From: an uncultured beta proteobacterium
Lineage (GTDB): Bacteria > Pseudomonadota > Gammaproteobacteria > Burkholderiales > Burkholderiaceae_C
Length of the DNA stretch: 62,009 nt
NCBI GenBank assembly: GCA_903909815.1
Contig: CAIVXG010000186.1
Location: 1-62,009, forward strand
Direction: 5' to 3'
Shown one piece after another: positions 9,460 to 18,068 of this stretch. Every line of letters begins with the position of its first letter. Position 1 is the stretch's first letter. Below the pieces are notes generated by a model. That model searched no databases. It saw nothing but the letters and a program-made list of their open reading frames with translations, and was not told the DNA's origin. The position numbers were made by a program, and so were the translations under genes.

Positions 9460-10680
9460 ATGGATCTGATCGAGCTTCGCAAAGAGAAACTGATTCTGGG
9501 CATGTCCCTGAACTTCACCTTGCGCGACGAAAAAGGGATCATCCTGTTGGCCAAGGGCAACAAGATTGCTTCAAGCCACCAACTGGAAAGCATCAGGAGC
9601 CGTGGCAAGATATTCGTCGAAATCGACGAGTCTGAGGAAGGCGTGCGCGTGATGATGTCGGGCATCATCGCGCTCAATCAGTTTGGTGCGCCGATCAAGG
9701 ACTTCTCCAATTATCTGGAGTTGGACCAGGAGATTCCTGAGGAAAGACTGGCCCGCGAAACCCTGTTCAAGCGTTGGGACAATCTGGAGTCCGGGCTGGG
9801 CGGCTTGCTGGCAAATGTGGATGCCACGGCCGATTTCCAGGAGAAGCTCTATCAGATGGCGCGAAGCATAGAGCGCTTTCTGCTGGAAGACAGTTCGGGT
9901 TCGCTCTTCCTGTTGTTCAACCGCGCGGTCACGTATTTCAGGGGTTACAGCGTGCTGCATTCCCTGCTTTGTGCCACGTTGGCACACTCCTTGGCGGGCA
10001 TCTTTGGCCTGTCGCCCAAGGAGCGCCGCAGTCTGGTTTGCGCTGCGCTCACGATGAACGTGGCGATGATGCGCCTGCAAGATACCCTCACCATGCAGCA
10101 AGGCGCGCTGAGTCAGGGCCAGCGCGACGAAGTGGATGCGCACCCGGATGCCGGCAAGGCGATGCTGCTCAAGGCTGGAGTCACCGACGAGAACTGGCTG
10201 GAAGTCGTGGCACGTCATCATGCTGCGCTGGAAGGCCCCGAGGAACTGGTGAATTGGCTGCCGGTGCAGCGCATGACGAAAATACTGCAGACCGTTGATC
10301 GCTACACCGCCGCCATGAGCCCGCGCAAATCTCGCACCGGTCGCACGGCCCGCGACAGCGTGCGCAGCGTGGTGGTGCAGGCGGGGGTGGCCAAACACGA
10401 TGAGGTCGGAACGGCGCTGGTGCGCATGTTGGGGCTGAGCCCGCCGGGGACCTTCGTCAAGTTGACGAATGGCGAAACCGCGGTGGTGATACGCCGTGGC
10501 GTCAAACCAGGCGATGCACTGGTCGCCAGTGTCATGAATCGCATGGACGAACCGATCGTGCAACCACGCTTGCACGACACGGCGCGCGAAAAAAGCATTT
10601 CCATCGAATCCACGTTGACCGCCGCTTCTGCGCGGGTCAACCTCAACATGGACGTGATGCAGCGGCTGTTGTCTAAGTAG
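9460..10680 (+). CDS. Degenerate HD-GYP domain protein (probable c-di-GMP effector)
   Basis: The 406-residue protein has an N-terminal region of about 120 residues like that found before HD-GYP domains, then a recognisable but broken HD-GYP domain (about 160-330). The HD pair is missing: the expected AALLHDIGK reads AALTMNVAM (195-203). The GYP loop after HH (253-254) is also lost. H167, H228 and HH253-254 remain. It is therefore unlikely to hydrolyse c-di-GMP and may bind it or act by protein contact. It starts 32 bases after the deaminase on the same strand. A run of seven T follows the stop. A wider HD-domain relative (HDOD type) is an alternative description. Confidence 0.75.
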   Translation: MDLIELRKEKLILGMSLNFTLRDEKGIILLAKGNKIASSHQLESIRSRGKIFVEIDESEEGVRVMMSGIIALNQFGAPIKDFSNYLELDQEIPEERLARETLFKRWDNLESGLGGLLANVDATADFQEKLYQMARSIERFLLEDSSGSLFLLFNRAVTYFRGYSVLHSLLCATLAHSLAGIFGLSPKERRSLVCAALTMNVAMMRLQDTLTMQQGALSQGQRDEVDAHPDAGKAMLLKAGVTDENWLEVVARHHAALEGPEELVNWLPVQRMTKILQTVDRYTAAMSPRKSRTGRTARDSVRSVVVQAGVAKHDEVGTALVRMLGLSPPGTFVKLTNGETAVVIRRGVKPGDALVASVMNRMDEPIVQPRLHDTAREKSISIESTLTAASARVNLNMDVMQRLLSK

Positions 10681-10753
10681 GCCCTTTTTTTGCACCACTA
10701 CAATGGTGTCTAGAGTTCCCTGTCTTTCTCCTCCAAAACCCAAAGGATTCAAC

Positions 10754-10996
10754 ATGACGAGCCCCGTTCGCGCCTCCGAGACCCCGTTCCCCGTGGCGGT
10801 TGAAGCCGGAAAAGATTACTACTGGTGCTCCTGCGGGCAAAGCAAGGCACAGCCGTTCTGTGACGGCTCGCACAAAGGTGGCAGCTTCACGCCGGTCAAG
10901 TACAGTGCTACCGAGAGCAAGACGGTGTATTTCTGCGGCTGCAAAGCCAGTGCCAATCAGGCGCTATGCGACGGCAGCCACAAGAACACGATCTAA
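10754..10996 (+). CDS. Double CDGSH iron-sulfur domain protein
   Basis: This 80-residue cytoplasmic protein contains two CDGSH iron-sulfur motifs: C25, C27, C36, H40 and C61, C63, C72, H76. Each three-Cys one-His set can hold a [2Fe-2S] cluster. Bacterial tandem-CDGSH proteins of this size are known; roles in redox or iron-sulfur handling are proposed for the family. The ATG at 10754 follows AAAGGA and gives a compact protein; an in-frame ATG at 10703 would add 17 poorly conserved residues with no ribosome site. It converges on the DUF1439 gene, with a long hairpin between them. Confidence 0.9.
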   Translation: MTSPVRASETPFPVAVEAGKDYYWCSCGQSKAQPFCDGSHKGGSFTPVKYSATESKTVYFCGCKASANQALCDGSHKNTI

Positions 10997-11005
10997 ATTT
11001 TCATT

Positions 11006-11050
11006 GCCGTCAGGGTCTGGCGATCAAGCGGATCGCCAGACCCTGACGGC
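11006..11050. terminator. Perfect 20-bp inverted repeat between convergent genes
   Basis: Arms 11006-11025 and 11031-11050 are exact reverse complements around a 5-base loop. It lies just after the CDGSH gene and covers the last codons and stop of the reverse-strand DUF1439 gene, so it could stop transcripts from both sides. There is no clear U-tract on either strand, so intrinsic termination is an inference from position and stem length; RNA protection is another option. Confidence 0.55.
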
Positions 11051-11564
11051 TCACGTCGATGGCGCCCACGCTGTAGCCCAGGCCGTCGGCACGCGCCAGG
11101 TCGTCGGGTTTGAAGCGATAGATCGTCTGGCCTTCGAGCTTGTCATGCGCGATCATCGGGCCCCATTGCGACAGTGTCTGTTGCGCCTTGGCCGAGATTC
11201 CGTCGAAACGCAGATTGTCGATGCTCACATGCTGCAGGCGCAGCGACTGGGTATTGGCATCGAATCGCAAGGCAAAACTGGCATCCATGGCGCCCCGGTA
11301 TTCGCGCCCCTGCAACCGGTCCTGAACTGTCACGTCCATGTGGGTTGCCACGCGTTGACTGTCGGGCAATAGGGTGACGGTGGGCACATCCAATGTGAAG
11401 TTGAATACCTCCAGCACCTGCTTTTGCAACGGGAACAGCGTTGCCAATTTTCCCTGCAACTCGTCCTCGGTGATCAGCAGCGTGCGCTCGCCCAGCACCT
11501 GAGCGCATCCCAGCAACATGAGCAGGGGGAAGATCCCCAGCGCCCAAAGCCGAATCGTCCGCAT
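11010..11564 (-). CDS. DUF1439 lipoprotein
   Basis: A 184-residue protein with a lipoprotein signal (LLMLLGC, C20), then a domain rich in beta strands that matches the DUF1439 pattern: ITEDELQGKLATLFPLQK near the N-terminus and a conserved FRFD/LRLQHVSIDNLRF region mid-protein. DUF1439 proteins are periplasmic, probably outer-membrane anchored; the function is not established. It is 15 bases downstream of the isocitrate dehydrogenase gene on the same strand, so it may share its transcript, though no functional link is evident. Its last codons form one arm of a perfect hairpin. Confidence 0.8.
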   Translation of the reverse strand: MRTIRLWALGIFPLLMLLGCAQVLGERTLLITEDELQGKLATLFPLQKQVLEVFNFTLDVPTVTLLPDSQRVATHMDVTVQDRLQGREYRGAMDASFALRFDANTQSLRLQHVSIDNLRFDGISAKAQQTLSQWGPMIAHDKLEGQTIYRFKPDDLARADGLGYSVGAIDVSRQGLAIRLIARP

Positions 11565-11579
11565 GTTGCAAATCTCAAG

Positions 11580-12611
11580 TCAGCTGTTCATGATGCGGCT
11601 CACCAGCGCCTTGGTGAATTCTGCCGTGCCTGCCTTGCCGCCCAGGTCGCCGGTGCGCACCTGGTCGAGGTTGAGGGTGTCATCGATGCCGCGGCGCAGT
11701 CGTTTCGCCAGGTCCGGCAGCTTGCAATGGTCCAGCATCATGGCTGCGGCCAGCATGATGGCGATCGGGTTGGCGATGCCCTTGCCCGCGATGTCCGGTG
11801 CCGAGCCATGGACGGCCTCGAAGATCGCGGCATCGGCGCCAATGTTGGCCCCTGGCGTCATGCCCAGGCCGCCCACCAGGCCGGCCACCAGATCGGACAG
11901 GATGTCGCCGAACAGGTTGGTCGTGACCAGCATGTCGAACTGCCAGGGGTTGAGCACCAGCTTCATGGCACAGGCGTCGATGATCACGGTGTCGAGTTCG
12001 AACTTGCCCTTGTATTTTTTCTCGTAAAGGTCAAGGCCGGTTTCCAGGAAGATGCCGGTCAGCGCCTTCATGATGTTGGCCTTGTGCACGATCGTGACCT
12101 TCTTGCGGCCGGTGGCGATGGCCTGTTCGAAGGCGAATTCCAGCAGGCGGCGGCTGCCGGCGCGGGTGTTGATGCCGGTGGCCATGGCCACGGCATGCGG
12201 ATCGCCGTCGATCGGGATGTAGGCTTCGTGCCCGATGTACAGGCCTTCCAGGTTTTCCCGCACCACCACCAGATCGATCTTGTCGAAGCGCCCGCCCGGG
12301 ATGATGGTGAGCGCAGGCCGCAGGTTGGCGTAGAGCTGGAACTCCTCGCGCAAGCGCACATTGGAGGAGCGGTAGCCGCCGCCCGAGGGCGTCTCCAGCG
12401 GGCCCTTGAGGGCCAGCCGCGTGCGGCGGATGCTGTCGAGTGTGGCTTTTGGCAATGGATCCCCTGCGGCCTGGATGCCGCCCATGCCGGCGATCTGGCG
12501 GTCCCAGACGAAGGGCGCCTGCAACGCGTCCAGAGCGGCCAGCGTGGCGTCGACGATTTCGGGGCCGATGCCGTCGCCGGGAATCAGTGTGGCAGGAATG
12601 GGGGTGGACAT
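11580..12611 (-). CDS. Isocitrate/isopropylmalate dehydrogenase family protein (NAD-type isocitrate dehydrogenase)
   Basis: The 343-residue enzyme opens with TLIPGDGIGPEI, the family's nucleotide and substrate start motif. Further motifs are the substrate-loop segment PSGGGYRSSNVRLR, VVRENLEGLYIG, KANIMK and the metal/coenzyme region NLFGDILSDLVAGLVGGLGM, then the ending FEAVHGSAPDIAGKG. The short substrate loop with Ser and multiple Arg fits mitochondrial-like NAD-dependent isocitrate dehydrogenase better than leuB. It would decarboxylate isocitrate to 2-oxoglutarate. The frame is open further upstream, but ATG at 12611 begins at the conserved N-terminus and lies 2 bases after the stop of the hydrolase gene. 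Homoisocitrate or tartrate-type substrates cannot be excluded. Confidence 0.82.
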   Translation of the reverse strand: MSTPIPATLIPGDGIGPEIVDATLAALDALQAPFVWDRQIAGMGGIQAAGDPLPKATLDSIRRTRLALKGPLETPSGGGYRSSNVRLREEFQLYANLRPALTIIPGGRFDKIDLVVVRENLEGLYIGHEAYIPIDGDPHAVAMATGINTRAGSRRLLEFAFEQAIATGRKKVTIVHKANIMKALTGIFLETGLDLYEKKYKGKFELDTVIIDACAMKLVLNPWQFDMLVTTNLFGDILSDLVAGLVGGLGMTPGANIGADAAIFEAVHGSAPDIAGKGIANPIAIMLAAAMMLDHCKLPDLAKRLRRGIDDTLNLDQVRTGDLGGKAGTAEFTKALVSRIMNS

Positions 12612-12613
12612 GG

Positions 12614-13576
12614 TCAGGACTCTCGCTGGAAGGGGAAGTGCGCGAGGGTACCAGCCCAGCCTTGCGCTAAGCTGAAAGTCAGCTGTCGACACAGAAACTC
12701 GCCCAGTGCGGAGATGGAGCGATCCGCCTCCGGCATTCTTCCGCCCAGCGTCTGCCACACGTGCCACATACCCGGGAAGATCTGGATGCTGGCCTTGCAG
12801 CCCTGGGCAGTCATGCACTGCGCCAACAGTCGCGAGTCGTCCAGCAGCGCCTCCTTGTCGCCCACGTGGATCAGCGTCTGCGGCAAACCGTGAAGCAGTG
12901 CGTAATGCGGTGACACCAAAGGGTGCTGCAACGGGGTATCGCCCGCGTACAGGCGCGCTGCAAGTTCCAGTCGCGCTGTGCTGGGAAAGTAGGGGTCCAC
13001 GGCGGCTCGGGTTTGATGCGTCGCCAGGGTCAGGGCCAGGTCGGTCCAGGGCGACATCAGTGCCAGCGCCACCGGCGGTGTGTCGCCCTGATCGCGCAGC
13101 ATGAGTGCCAGCGACAGTGCCAAGCCCGCCCCGGCCGAATCGCCAGCCAGGGCGATGGGCCTTGCCGGATGGACGCGGCGCAACTCCCGGTAAACCGCCA
13201 GCGCATCATCCAGGGCCGCCGGGAACGGGTATTCGGGCGCGAGACGGTAGTCCAGCAGCAGGGACTGGTGTTGGGCCGCGAGGGACAGGCGCGACGCGAG
13301 CGCGCGGTGGGTGATGCAGGACCCCCCTGTGTACGCGCCGCCATGGAGGTATAGAAGCACACCCGGGCCGGCCTGAACCTCGGGCCGAAGCCACTCCACC
13401 GCGCAACCGGCCACCTCGCCGGCCTCCACCTTGATGCCCGCGGGCATGCGGAACAGCCGCTGTGCGGCCGCATCGCGTGCCAGCCGGTATTCGGGCAGGG
13501 GCAGATCGCGCTGCGCCAATCGGGCGAGTTGGTACTTGACGACGCGATAAAGGAAACGTGATCGAATGGACTGCAT
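12614..13576 (-). CDS. Alpha/beta hydrolase of the hormone-sensitive-lipase (HSL) group
   Basis: A 320-residue esterase. It has the HSL-type oxyanion motif HGGA (78-81), the nucleophile elbow GDSAG with S147, an acidic residue in the [10 protein letters not shown] stretch (about 246) and H272, completing the catalytic triad. The substrate is probably a short-chain acyl ester or similar carboxyl ester. The ATG at 13576 is preferred; the frame continues to a TTG at 13603, and neither has a strong ribosome site. The stop lies 2 bases from the isocitrate dehydrogenase start, so they are co-transcribed. It is divergent from the LLM oxidoreductase gene. Confidence 0.85.
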   Translation of the reverse strand: MQSIRSRFLYRVVKYQLARLAQRDLPLPEYRLARDAAAQRLFRMPAGIKVEAGEVAGCAVEWLRPEVQAGPGVLLYLHGGAYTGGSCITHRALASRLSLAAQHQSLLLDYRLAPEYPFPAALDDALAVYRELRRVHPARPIALAGDSAGAGLALSLALMLRDQGDTPPVALALMSPWTDLALTLATHQTRAAVDPYFPSTARLELAARLYAGDTPLQHPLVSPHYALLHGLPQTLIHVGDKEALLDDSRLLAQCMTAQGCKASIQIFPGMWHVWQTLGGRMPEADRSISALGEFLCRQLTFSLAQGWAGTLAHFPFQRES

Positions 13577-13694
13577 GGCCGTGCGCAGGGAAATGTGGAG
13601 CAAACATCATAGTGTGCGGTGCCCGTCCAAATTCATCGAAGGGGCAAGCTCGGGTGCCCAGCACGATGGCTTCAATGCAACGACAATCTGCGGC

Positions 13695-14696
13695 ATGAAA
13701 TCAATCCAGACCATTCCCCTGTCCATGCTCGACCTGGTCGCCGTGCGCGAGGGCGGCACGGTGGCCGAAGCGCTGGCGATCTGCCTGCGCACGGCACAAC
13801 ACGCGGAAGGCCTGGGCTTCACGCGCTACTGGTTGGCCGAACACCACAACATGCCGGGAATCGCGAGTTCGGCCACGGCCGTGCTGGTGGGCCATGTCGC
13901 ATCTGGCACGAAAAAAATTCGTGTGGGGTCGGGCGGCGTGATGCTGCCCAACCATGCGCCGCTGGTGGTGGCCGAGGCCTTTGGCACCTTGGCCGAACTT
14001 TATCCCGGGCGCATCGATCTGGGACTGGGCCGTGCGCCGGGAACCGACGGTCTGACCATGCGCGCGCTGCGCCGCGATCGGGTCGAGACCGAGGAAGATT
14101 TTCCGCGCGACGTGGCCGAGTTGCAGCGCCTGCTGGGGCCGGTGCAGCCGGGGCAGCGGCTGATCGCCAATCCGGGCGCGGGCACGAACGTGCCGATCTG
14201 GCTGCTCGGCTCCAGCCTTTTTTCGGCGCAGCTTGCCGCCGAGCGCGGCCTTCCCTATGCCTTTGCCTCGCACTTTGCGCCACGTATGCTGCTGCAGGCG
14301 ATCGACCTTTACCGCAGGCTGTTCCGACCTTCGCCCGCTCTGAGTCAGCCCTACGTGGTGATCGGTGTGCCACTGATCGCCGCGCCCACAGACGAGGAAG
14401 CGCAATTCCTGGCCAGCAGCACCTATCAGCGTGTGCTCGGCATTTTGAAAGGCGACCGGCGCCGCTTGGCTGCGCCGGTGGAAAACTTCATGGCGCAGTT
14501 GGCGCCGCAGGAGCGCGCTGCGATCGAAGACTTTCTGGGCGCGGCCGTGGTCGGTGGTCCGGACAGGGTGCGAGCCGGAATGACGGCCCTGGCGCAGGCG
14601 ACGCAGGCCGATGAGTTCATGCTGGTGTGCGATGTGTTCGACCCGCAACTGCGACTGCGTTCGCTCGAGATCGCGGCAGCCGCGCGCAGCGCCTAG
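13695..14696 (+). CDS. LLM-class (luciferase-like) flavin-dependent oxidoreductase
   Basis: A 333-residue TIM-barrel protein of the bacterial luciferase-like family. Features are [18 protein letters not shown] near the start, the [23 protein letters not shown] segment that marks the YhbW/MsnO8-type LLM group, and [21 protein letters not shown]. These use FMN or F420; in this group FMN is likely. The substrate is unknown. The ATG at 13695 is used because the conserved N-terminus begins there; the frame is open 129 bases further upstream without support. Its stop overlaps the pirin gene's stop on the other strand by 4 bases. Confidence 0.87.
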   Translation: MKSIQTIPLSMLDLVAVREGGTVAEALAICLRTAQHAEGLGFTRYWLAEHHNMPGIASSATAVLVGHVASGTKKIRVGSGGVMLPNHAPLVVAEAFGTLAELYPGRIDLGLGRAPGTDGLTMRALRRDRVETEEDFPRDVAELQRLLGPVQPGQRLIANPGAGTNVPIWLLGSSLFSAQLAAERGLPYAFASHFAPRMLLQAIDLYRRLFRPSPALSQPYVVIGVPLIAAPTDEEAQFLASSTYQRVLGILKGDRRRLAAPVENFMAQLAPQERAAIEDFLGAAVVGGPDRVRAGMTALAQATQADEFMLVCDVFDPQLRLRSLEIAAAARSA

Positions 14697-15556
14697 GCCG
14701 CGATGTGCCCCATGCGGCCCGCGCGGTAGTCGTTCATGGCCTGACGGATTTCGGCCTCGCTGTTCATGACGAAGGGCCCGTAGCCCACGATCGGTTCATG
14801 CAGTGGTTCGCCGCCCAGCAGCAGCAGCGTTGTATCCTGCTCGGTTTTGAACACTAACAGCTCTCCTTCGCGCTCCATCACCGCCAGTTCGGCTTCGCGC
14901 ACGATTTCGCCACCGACTTGAATCGCACCGTGCAGCACGAACAGCGCCGTGGTGTGGCCTGGTGGCAGCGTGAAGCTCACCGACTTGTTGGCTTTGAGCC
15001 GCAGGTCCCACACGTTCATCGGGCTGAAGGTGCGCGCCGCTCCCTGGGCGCCCTTGAACTCGCCCGCTATCACGCGCACGCTACCGGCGTCCTGCGGCAG
15101 GTCGACCTGCGCTATCTGCGCGGCGCCGATGCCCTGGTAACCTGGCGGCGTCATCTTGTCCTTGGTCGGGAGATTGACCCAGAGCTGGATCATCTCGAAG
15201 GCGCCGCCGCGCGCCGCGTAGGCCGCGCTGTGGAACTCCTCGTGCACGATGCCCGAGGCGGCGGTCATCCATTGCACGTCGCCCGCTCCGATGGTGCCGC
15301 CGGCACCGGTGGAATCGCGGTGGCTGACCTCACCCTCGTACACGATGGAGACGGTTTCGAAGCCACGGTGCGGATGCTCGCCCACGCCGCGACGCTGCTG
15401 GGTGGGCTCAAACCGAGTCGGTCCGGCGTAATCCAGCATCAGGAATGGCGCCATCTCTTCGTGGATGTCGTTGTAGGAGAAGATGTTGCGCACCGGAAAG
15501 CCGTCGCCCACCCAATGGGCGCCGTTGCTGCGCTTGATGAAGAGGAGTTTTTTCAT
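14693..15556 (-). CDS. Pirin family protein
   Basis: A 287-residue bicupin. Residues H61, H63, H105 and E107 match the iron site of pirin ([10 protein letters not shown] and GIVHEEF motifs), and the N-terminal stretch [12 protein letters not shown] is family-typical. Bacterial pirins can act as quercetin 2,3-dioxygenases or as regulators of metabolic enzymes; which applies here cannot be told. The gene is divergent from the Old Yellow Enzyme gene, with 104 bases between starts, a neighbourhood that suggests shared regulation in redox or electrophile stress. It converges on the LLM oxidoreductase gene. Confidence 0.9.
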   Translation of the reverse strand: MKKLLFIKRSNGAHWVGDGFPVRNIFSYNDIHEEMAPFLMLDYAGPTRFEPTQQRRGVGEHPHRGFETVSIVYEGEVSHRDSTGAGGTIGAGDVQWMTAASGIVHEEFHSAAYAARGGAFEMIQLWVNLPTKDKMTPPGYQGIGAAQIAQVDLPQDAGSVRVIAGEFKGAQGAARTFSPMNVWDLRLKANKSVSFTLPPGHTTALFVLHGAIQVGGEIVREAELAVMEREGELLVFKTEQDTTLLLLGGEPLHEPIVGYGPFVMNSEAEIRQAMNDYRAGRMGHIAA

Positions 15557-15660
15557 GATTCAGTTCAATTGGGGTCGCTTCGAATTTCGTAGACTCAGCC
15601 TTCAAGGCAGTGACTGTCCCCTATTCACGCCGGTTCTGCACGCACCATAAGGAAAAGACC

Positions 15661-16773
15661 ATGAGCCCACTTTTTTCACCCTTTGCCATGGGACCGTTGA
15701 CGCTGAAGAACCGCATCGTGATCGCGCCCATGTGCCAGTATTCTGCCGTGAACGGTGCGGCCACGGATTGGCACCTGATGCATCTGGGGCAACTGGCGCT
15801 GTCGGGTGCCGGGTTGCTCATCATCGAAGCCACCGCGGTGGAGCCCGAAGGCCGCATCTCGGCGGGCGACATCGGTCTGTGGTCGGATGAGACTGAAAGT
15901 GCGCTGGCGCAGGTACTGCAGTCGGTGCGCAAGTATTCAGCCATGCCAATCGCGATCCAGTTGGCCCACGCTGGACGCAAAGCCTCCAGCAACGTGCCCT
16001 GGGAGGGAGCTCAGTTAAAGCCGGTGGAGCAAGGCGGTTGGTGGCCGATGGCACCGTCCGCCACCGCATACAGCGCGTCCGAGCCACCTCCGCGCGCCAT
16101 GACCGGGGACGACTTGGAGCGCGTGCGCCATGCCTTCGCCAGTGCCGCCCGGCGTGCCCAGCGTCTGGGGCTGGATGCGATCGAGATCCACGCCGCTCAT
16201 GGCTATTTGTTGCATGAATTCCTGTCGCCGCTGTCGAACCAGCGCAGCGACGCATACGGTGGATCGCTGGCGAACCGCATGCGTTTCCCGCTGGAGGTGT
16301 TTGACGCCGTGCGGGCCGCGGTTCCCGCCAGCATGGCCGTGGGTGTGCGCGTGTCGGCCACGGACTGGGTCGAGGGCGGCTGGGAGGTGGAGCAAACCGT
16401 CGCCTTTGGCCAGGCGTTGCGCGAGCACGGCTGCGACTTCATTCATGTTTCCAGCGGCGGGCTGTCGCCGTTGCAAAAGATTGCGCTGGGTCCGAACTAC
16501 CAGGTGGCGCTGGCCGAACGTGTGCGCCAGGGCACGGGTCTGCCCACGATCGCCGTCGGTCTCATCACCGAGCCCGAGCAGGCACAGGACATCATCGTGC
16601 GCGGGCAGGCCGATTTTGTGGCGCTTGCGCGCGGCATGCTCTTTGATCCGCGCTGGCCCTGGCACGCCGCAGCCAAGCTGGGAGCGCAGGTGGATGCGCC
16701 GCCGCAATACTGGCGCTCTCAGCCGCGGGGCCTGAACGCCCTGTTTGGCGAGGTCGTCATGGGCCAGCGCTGA
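15661..16773 (+). CDS. Old Yellow Enzyme, NADH:flavin oxidoreductase (YqjM/XenA class)
   Basis: A 370-residue FMN-dependent ene-reductase. LKNRIVIAPMCQYS carries C25, equal in place to the flavin-tuning cysteine of YqjM; IHAAHGYLLHEFLSPLSNQR holds the substrate-binding histidines; a C-terminal phosphate-binding region (VGLITEPEQAQDII, VALARGMLFDPRWPWHAA) completes the barrel. It reduces activated C=C bonds of enones, nitro-compounds or similar electrophiles with NAD(P)H. ATG 15661 follows AAGGAAAAG; the frame upstream to 15610 has no ribosome site. It is divergent from the pirin gene. Confidence 0.92.
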   Translation: MSPLFSPFAMGPLTLKNRIVIAPMCQYSAVNGAATDWHLMHLGQLALSGAGLLIIEATAVEPEGRISAGDIGLWSDETESALAQVLQSVRKYSAMPIAIQLAHAGRKASSNVPWEGAQLKPVEQGGWWPMAPSATAYSASEPPPRAMTGDDLERVRHAFASAARRAQRLGLDAIEIHAAHGYLLHEFLSPLSNQRSDAYGGSLANRMRFPLEVFDAVRAAVPASMAVGVRVSATDWVEGGWEVEQTVAFGQALREHGCDFIHVSSGGLSPLQKIALGPNYQVALAERVRQGTGLPTIAVGLITEPEQAQDIIVRGQADFVALARGMLFDPRWPWHAAAKLGAQVDAPPQYWRSQPRGLNALFGEVVMGQR

Positions 16774-16845
16774 TGTGAAGGGGGATGCGGCTGCGCCCGA
16801 ATGGCTACACTGCGACGTCGCAGCAACCTCAATCCCAAGGCCACC

Positions 16846-17706
16846 ATGAAACTCATCCCCTGGCAACGTGATCGCACCGTCACTCTTTACCTCGCACTGT
16901 CGGCGCTGTTGCTGTCAATCACAGCCTGTACCGCCATGGGTACGGACGAATCGCTTGCCGGCAAGCCGGCTGTCCTGAGTCAGCAGCGCATCGCCGAGAT
17001 CGTCGCCAGTGCGGATCGGAGCGCGGCCGACCGCGCCAACGACATCCGGCGCCAGCCCGAGCAGATGCTGGCCTTCATCGGCATTCGTTCCGGCATCACG
17101 GCTTTGGACCTGAGTGCCGGTGGTGGCTACAGCACGGAGCTGTTGGCGCGCGCAGTCGGGCCGGGCGGACGGGTCTATGGGCAAAGTGTGCCGCCGCGCA
17201 GCGCAGACGCGCCGCCGCGTCCCGCCGTCACACCCGAGGGCAACGCGCCAGCGCTGGCTGCGCCAGGCGTGCGCCGCAGCTCGGCCCAGGCGCTGGCGCA
17301 GCGTGCCAAGGACACAGGGCTTGCCAATATGTCGGCCCTGGTGCAAAAGTTTGAAGACCCGCTGCCGCCCGGGCTGGATCTGGTGACGCTGATGTTCAAC
17401 TACCACGACCTGGGGCACATGGGGGTGGATCGCGCGCGCATGAACGCCGGCGTATTTGCTGCGCTCAAGCCCGGCGGGATGTACGTGATCGCCGATCACT
17501 CGGGTCGTCCCGACACCGGCATCTCGGAGTCCGGCACGCTGCACCGCATTGAAGAGGCGTTCTTGCGCCGGGAAGTGGAGGCGGCGGGTTTCAAACTCGC
17601 GGCCCAGGCGGATTTCTTGCGCAATCCGGCGGACCCGCGTGACAAGAACACGCCCGAGCCGCCGCAGCCGAAAGACGAGTTTGTGCTGAAGTTCGTCAAG
17701 CCCTAA
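16846..17706 (+). CDS. Exported class I SAM-dependent methyltransferase-like lipoprotein
   Basis: A 286-residue protein with a hydrophobic leader ending in SITAC (C28), which reads as a lipobox, then a Rossmann methyltransferase fold. Motif I is ALDLSAGGGYSTELLARAVG; TLMFNYHDLGHM and FAALKPGGMYVIADHSG follow. This matches the predicted methyltransferase group COG4798, whose members often carry signal peptides; the substrate is unknown. An exported SAM enzyme is odd because SAM is cytoplasmic, so it may have lost activity or use another cofactor. The ATG at 16846 follows AAGG; the open frame to 16801 is not needed. Its stop overlaps the cbpM stop by 4 bases, inside an inverted repeat. Confidence 0.78.
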   Translation: MKLIPWQRDRTVTLYLALSALLLSITACTAMGTDESLAGKPAVLSQQRIAEIVASADRSAADRANDIRRQPEQMLAFIGIRSGITALDLSAGGGYSTELLARAVGPGGRVYGQSVPPRSADAPPRPAVTPEGNAPALAAPGVRRSSAQALAQRAKDTGLANMSALVQKFEDPLPPGLDLVTLMFNYHDLGHMGVDRARMNAGVFAALKPGGMYVIADHSGRPDTGISESGTLHRIEEAFLRREVEAAGFKLAAQADFLRNPADPRDKNTPEPPQPKDEFVLKFVKP

Positions 17707-17750
17707 CTTTCATGCTGCGCCCGCGTAGCGCTCGGAGTCATGAAAGTTAG
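17703..17750. repeat. 12-bp inverted repeat over the convergent methyltransferase and cbpM stops
   Basis: CTAACTTTCATG at 17703-17714 and CATGAAAGTTAG at 17739-17750 are exact reverse complements around 24 bases that are themselves GC-rich. The left arm contains both stop codons of the two convergent genes. It could serve as a bidirectional terminator, or be a degenerate repeat: the 10-mer TGAAAGTTAG also occurs at about 2591-2600, next to a palindromic element. Confidence 0.55.
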
Positions 17751-18068
17751 TTCTTTCACGTTAACGCTCAAGCGCGCTCGCAGCGCCTGCATTTCGTCCA
17801 GCAACTGCAGCGCCAGCGCTGCTCCGGCCAAGTTCACGCCCAGGTCGCGTTGCAGCCGCAGCGCGATGCGGGCGTGTTGCAACTGAATGCCGCTAAAGCG
17901 CCAACTTTCGGGCTCGGGTCCTTCGGGCTCAAGCATGCCTTCTGCCACCATGTCCATGATGAACTCGGTTTGTGCCGCGCAGGCACGGCAGAACTCGTCC
18001 AAAGTCAGCGTCGCATCTTCGTCCAGCAATTGCACGCTGCTTTGCGATATCAGATAGTCGTTGCTCAT
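17703..18068 (-). CDS. cbpM: Chaperone modulator CbpM
   Basis: The 121-residue protein has a MerR-like helical N-terminus (TLDEFCRACAAQTEFIMDMVAEGMLEPEG) followed by WRFSGIQLQHARIALRLQRDLGVNLAGAALALQLLDE, the CbpM pattern. CbpM binds the J-domain of CbpA and restrains it. The start overlaps the cbpA stop by 4 bases, giving the normal cbpA-cbpM operon. The last 15 or so residues run through a palindromic repeat and look like a random extension, so the ancestral stop may have been lost. Confidence 0.9.
   Translation of the reverse strand: MSNDYLISQSSVQLLDEDATLTLDEFCRACAAQTEFIMDMVAEGMLEPEGPEPESWRFSGIQLQHARIALRLQRDLGVNLAGAALALQLLDEMQALRARLSVNVKELTFMTPSATRAQHES

Noticed and set aside
11424-12893. 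489-codon forward open frame
   Set aside because: Antisense to the isocitrate dehydrogenase gene, with no domain signal.
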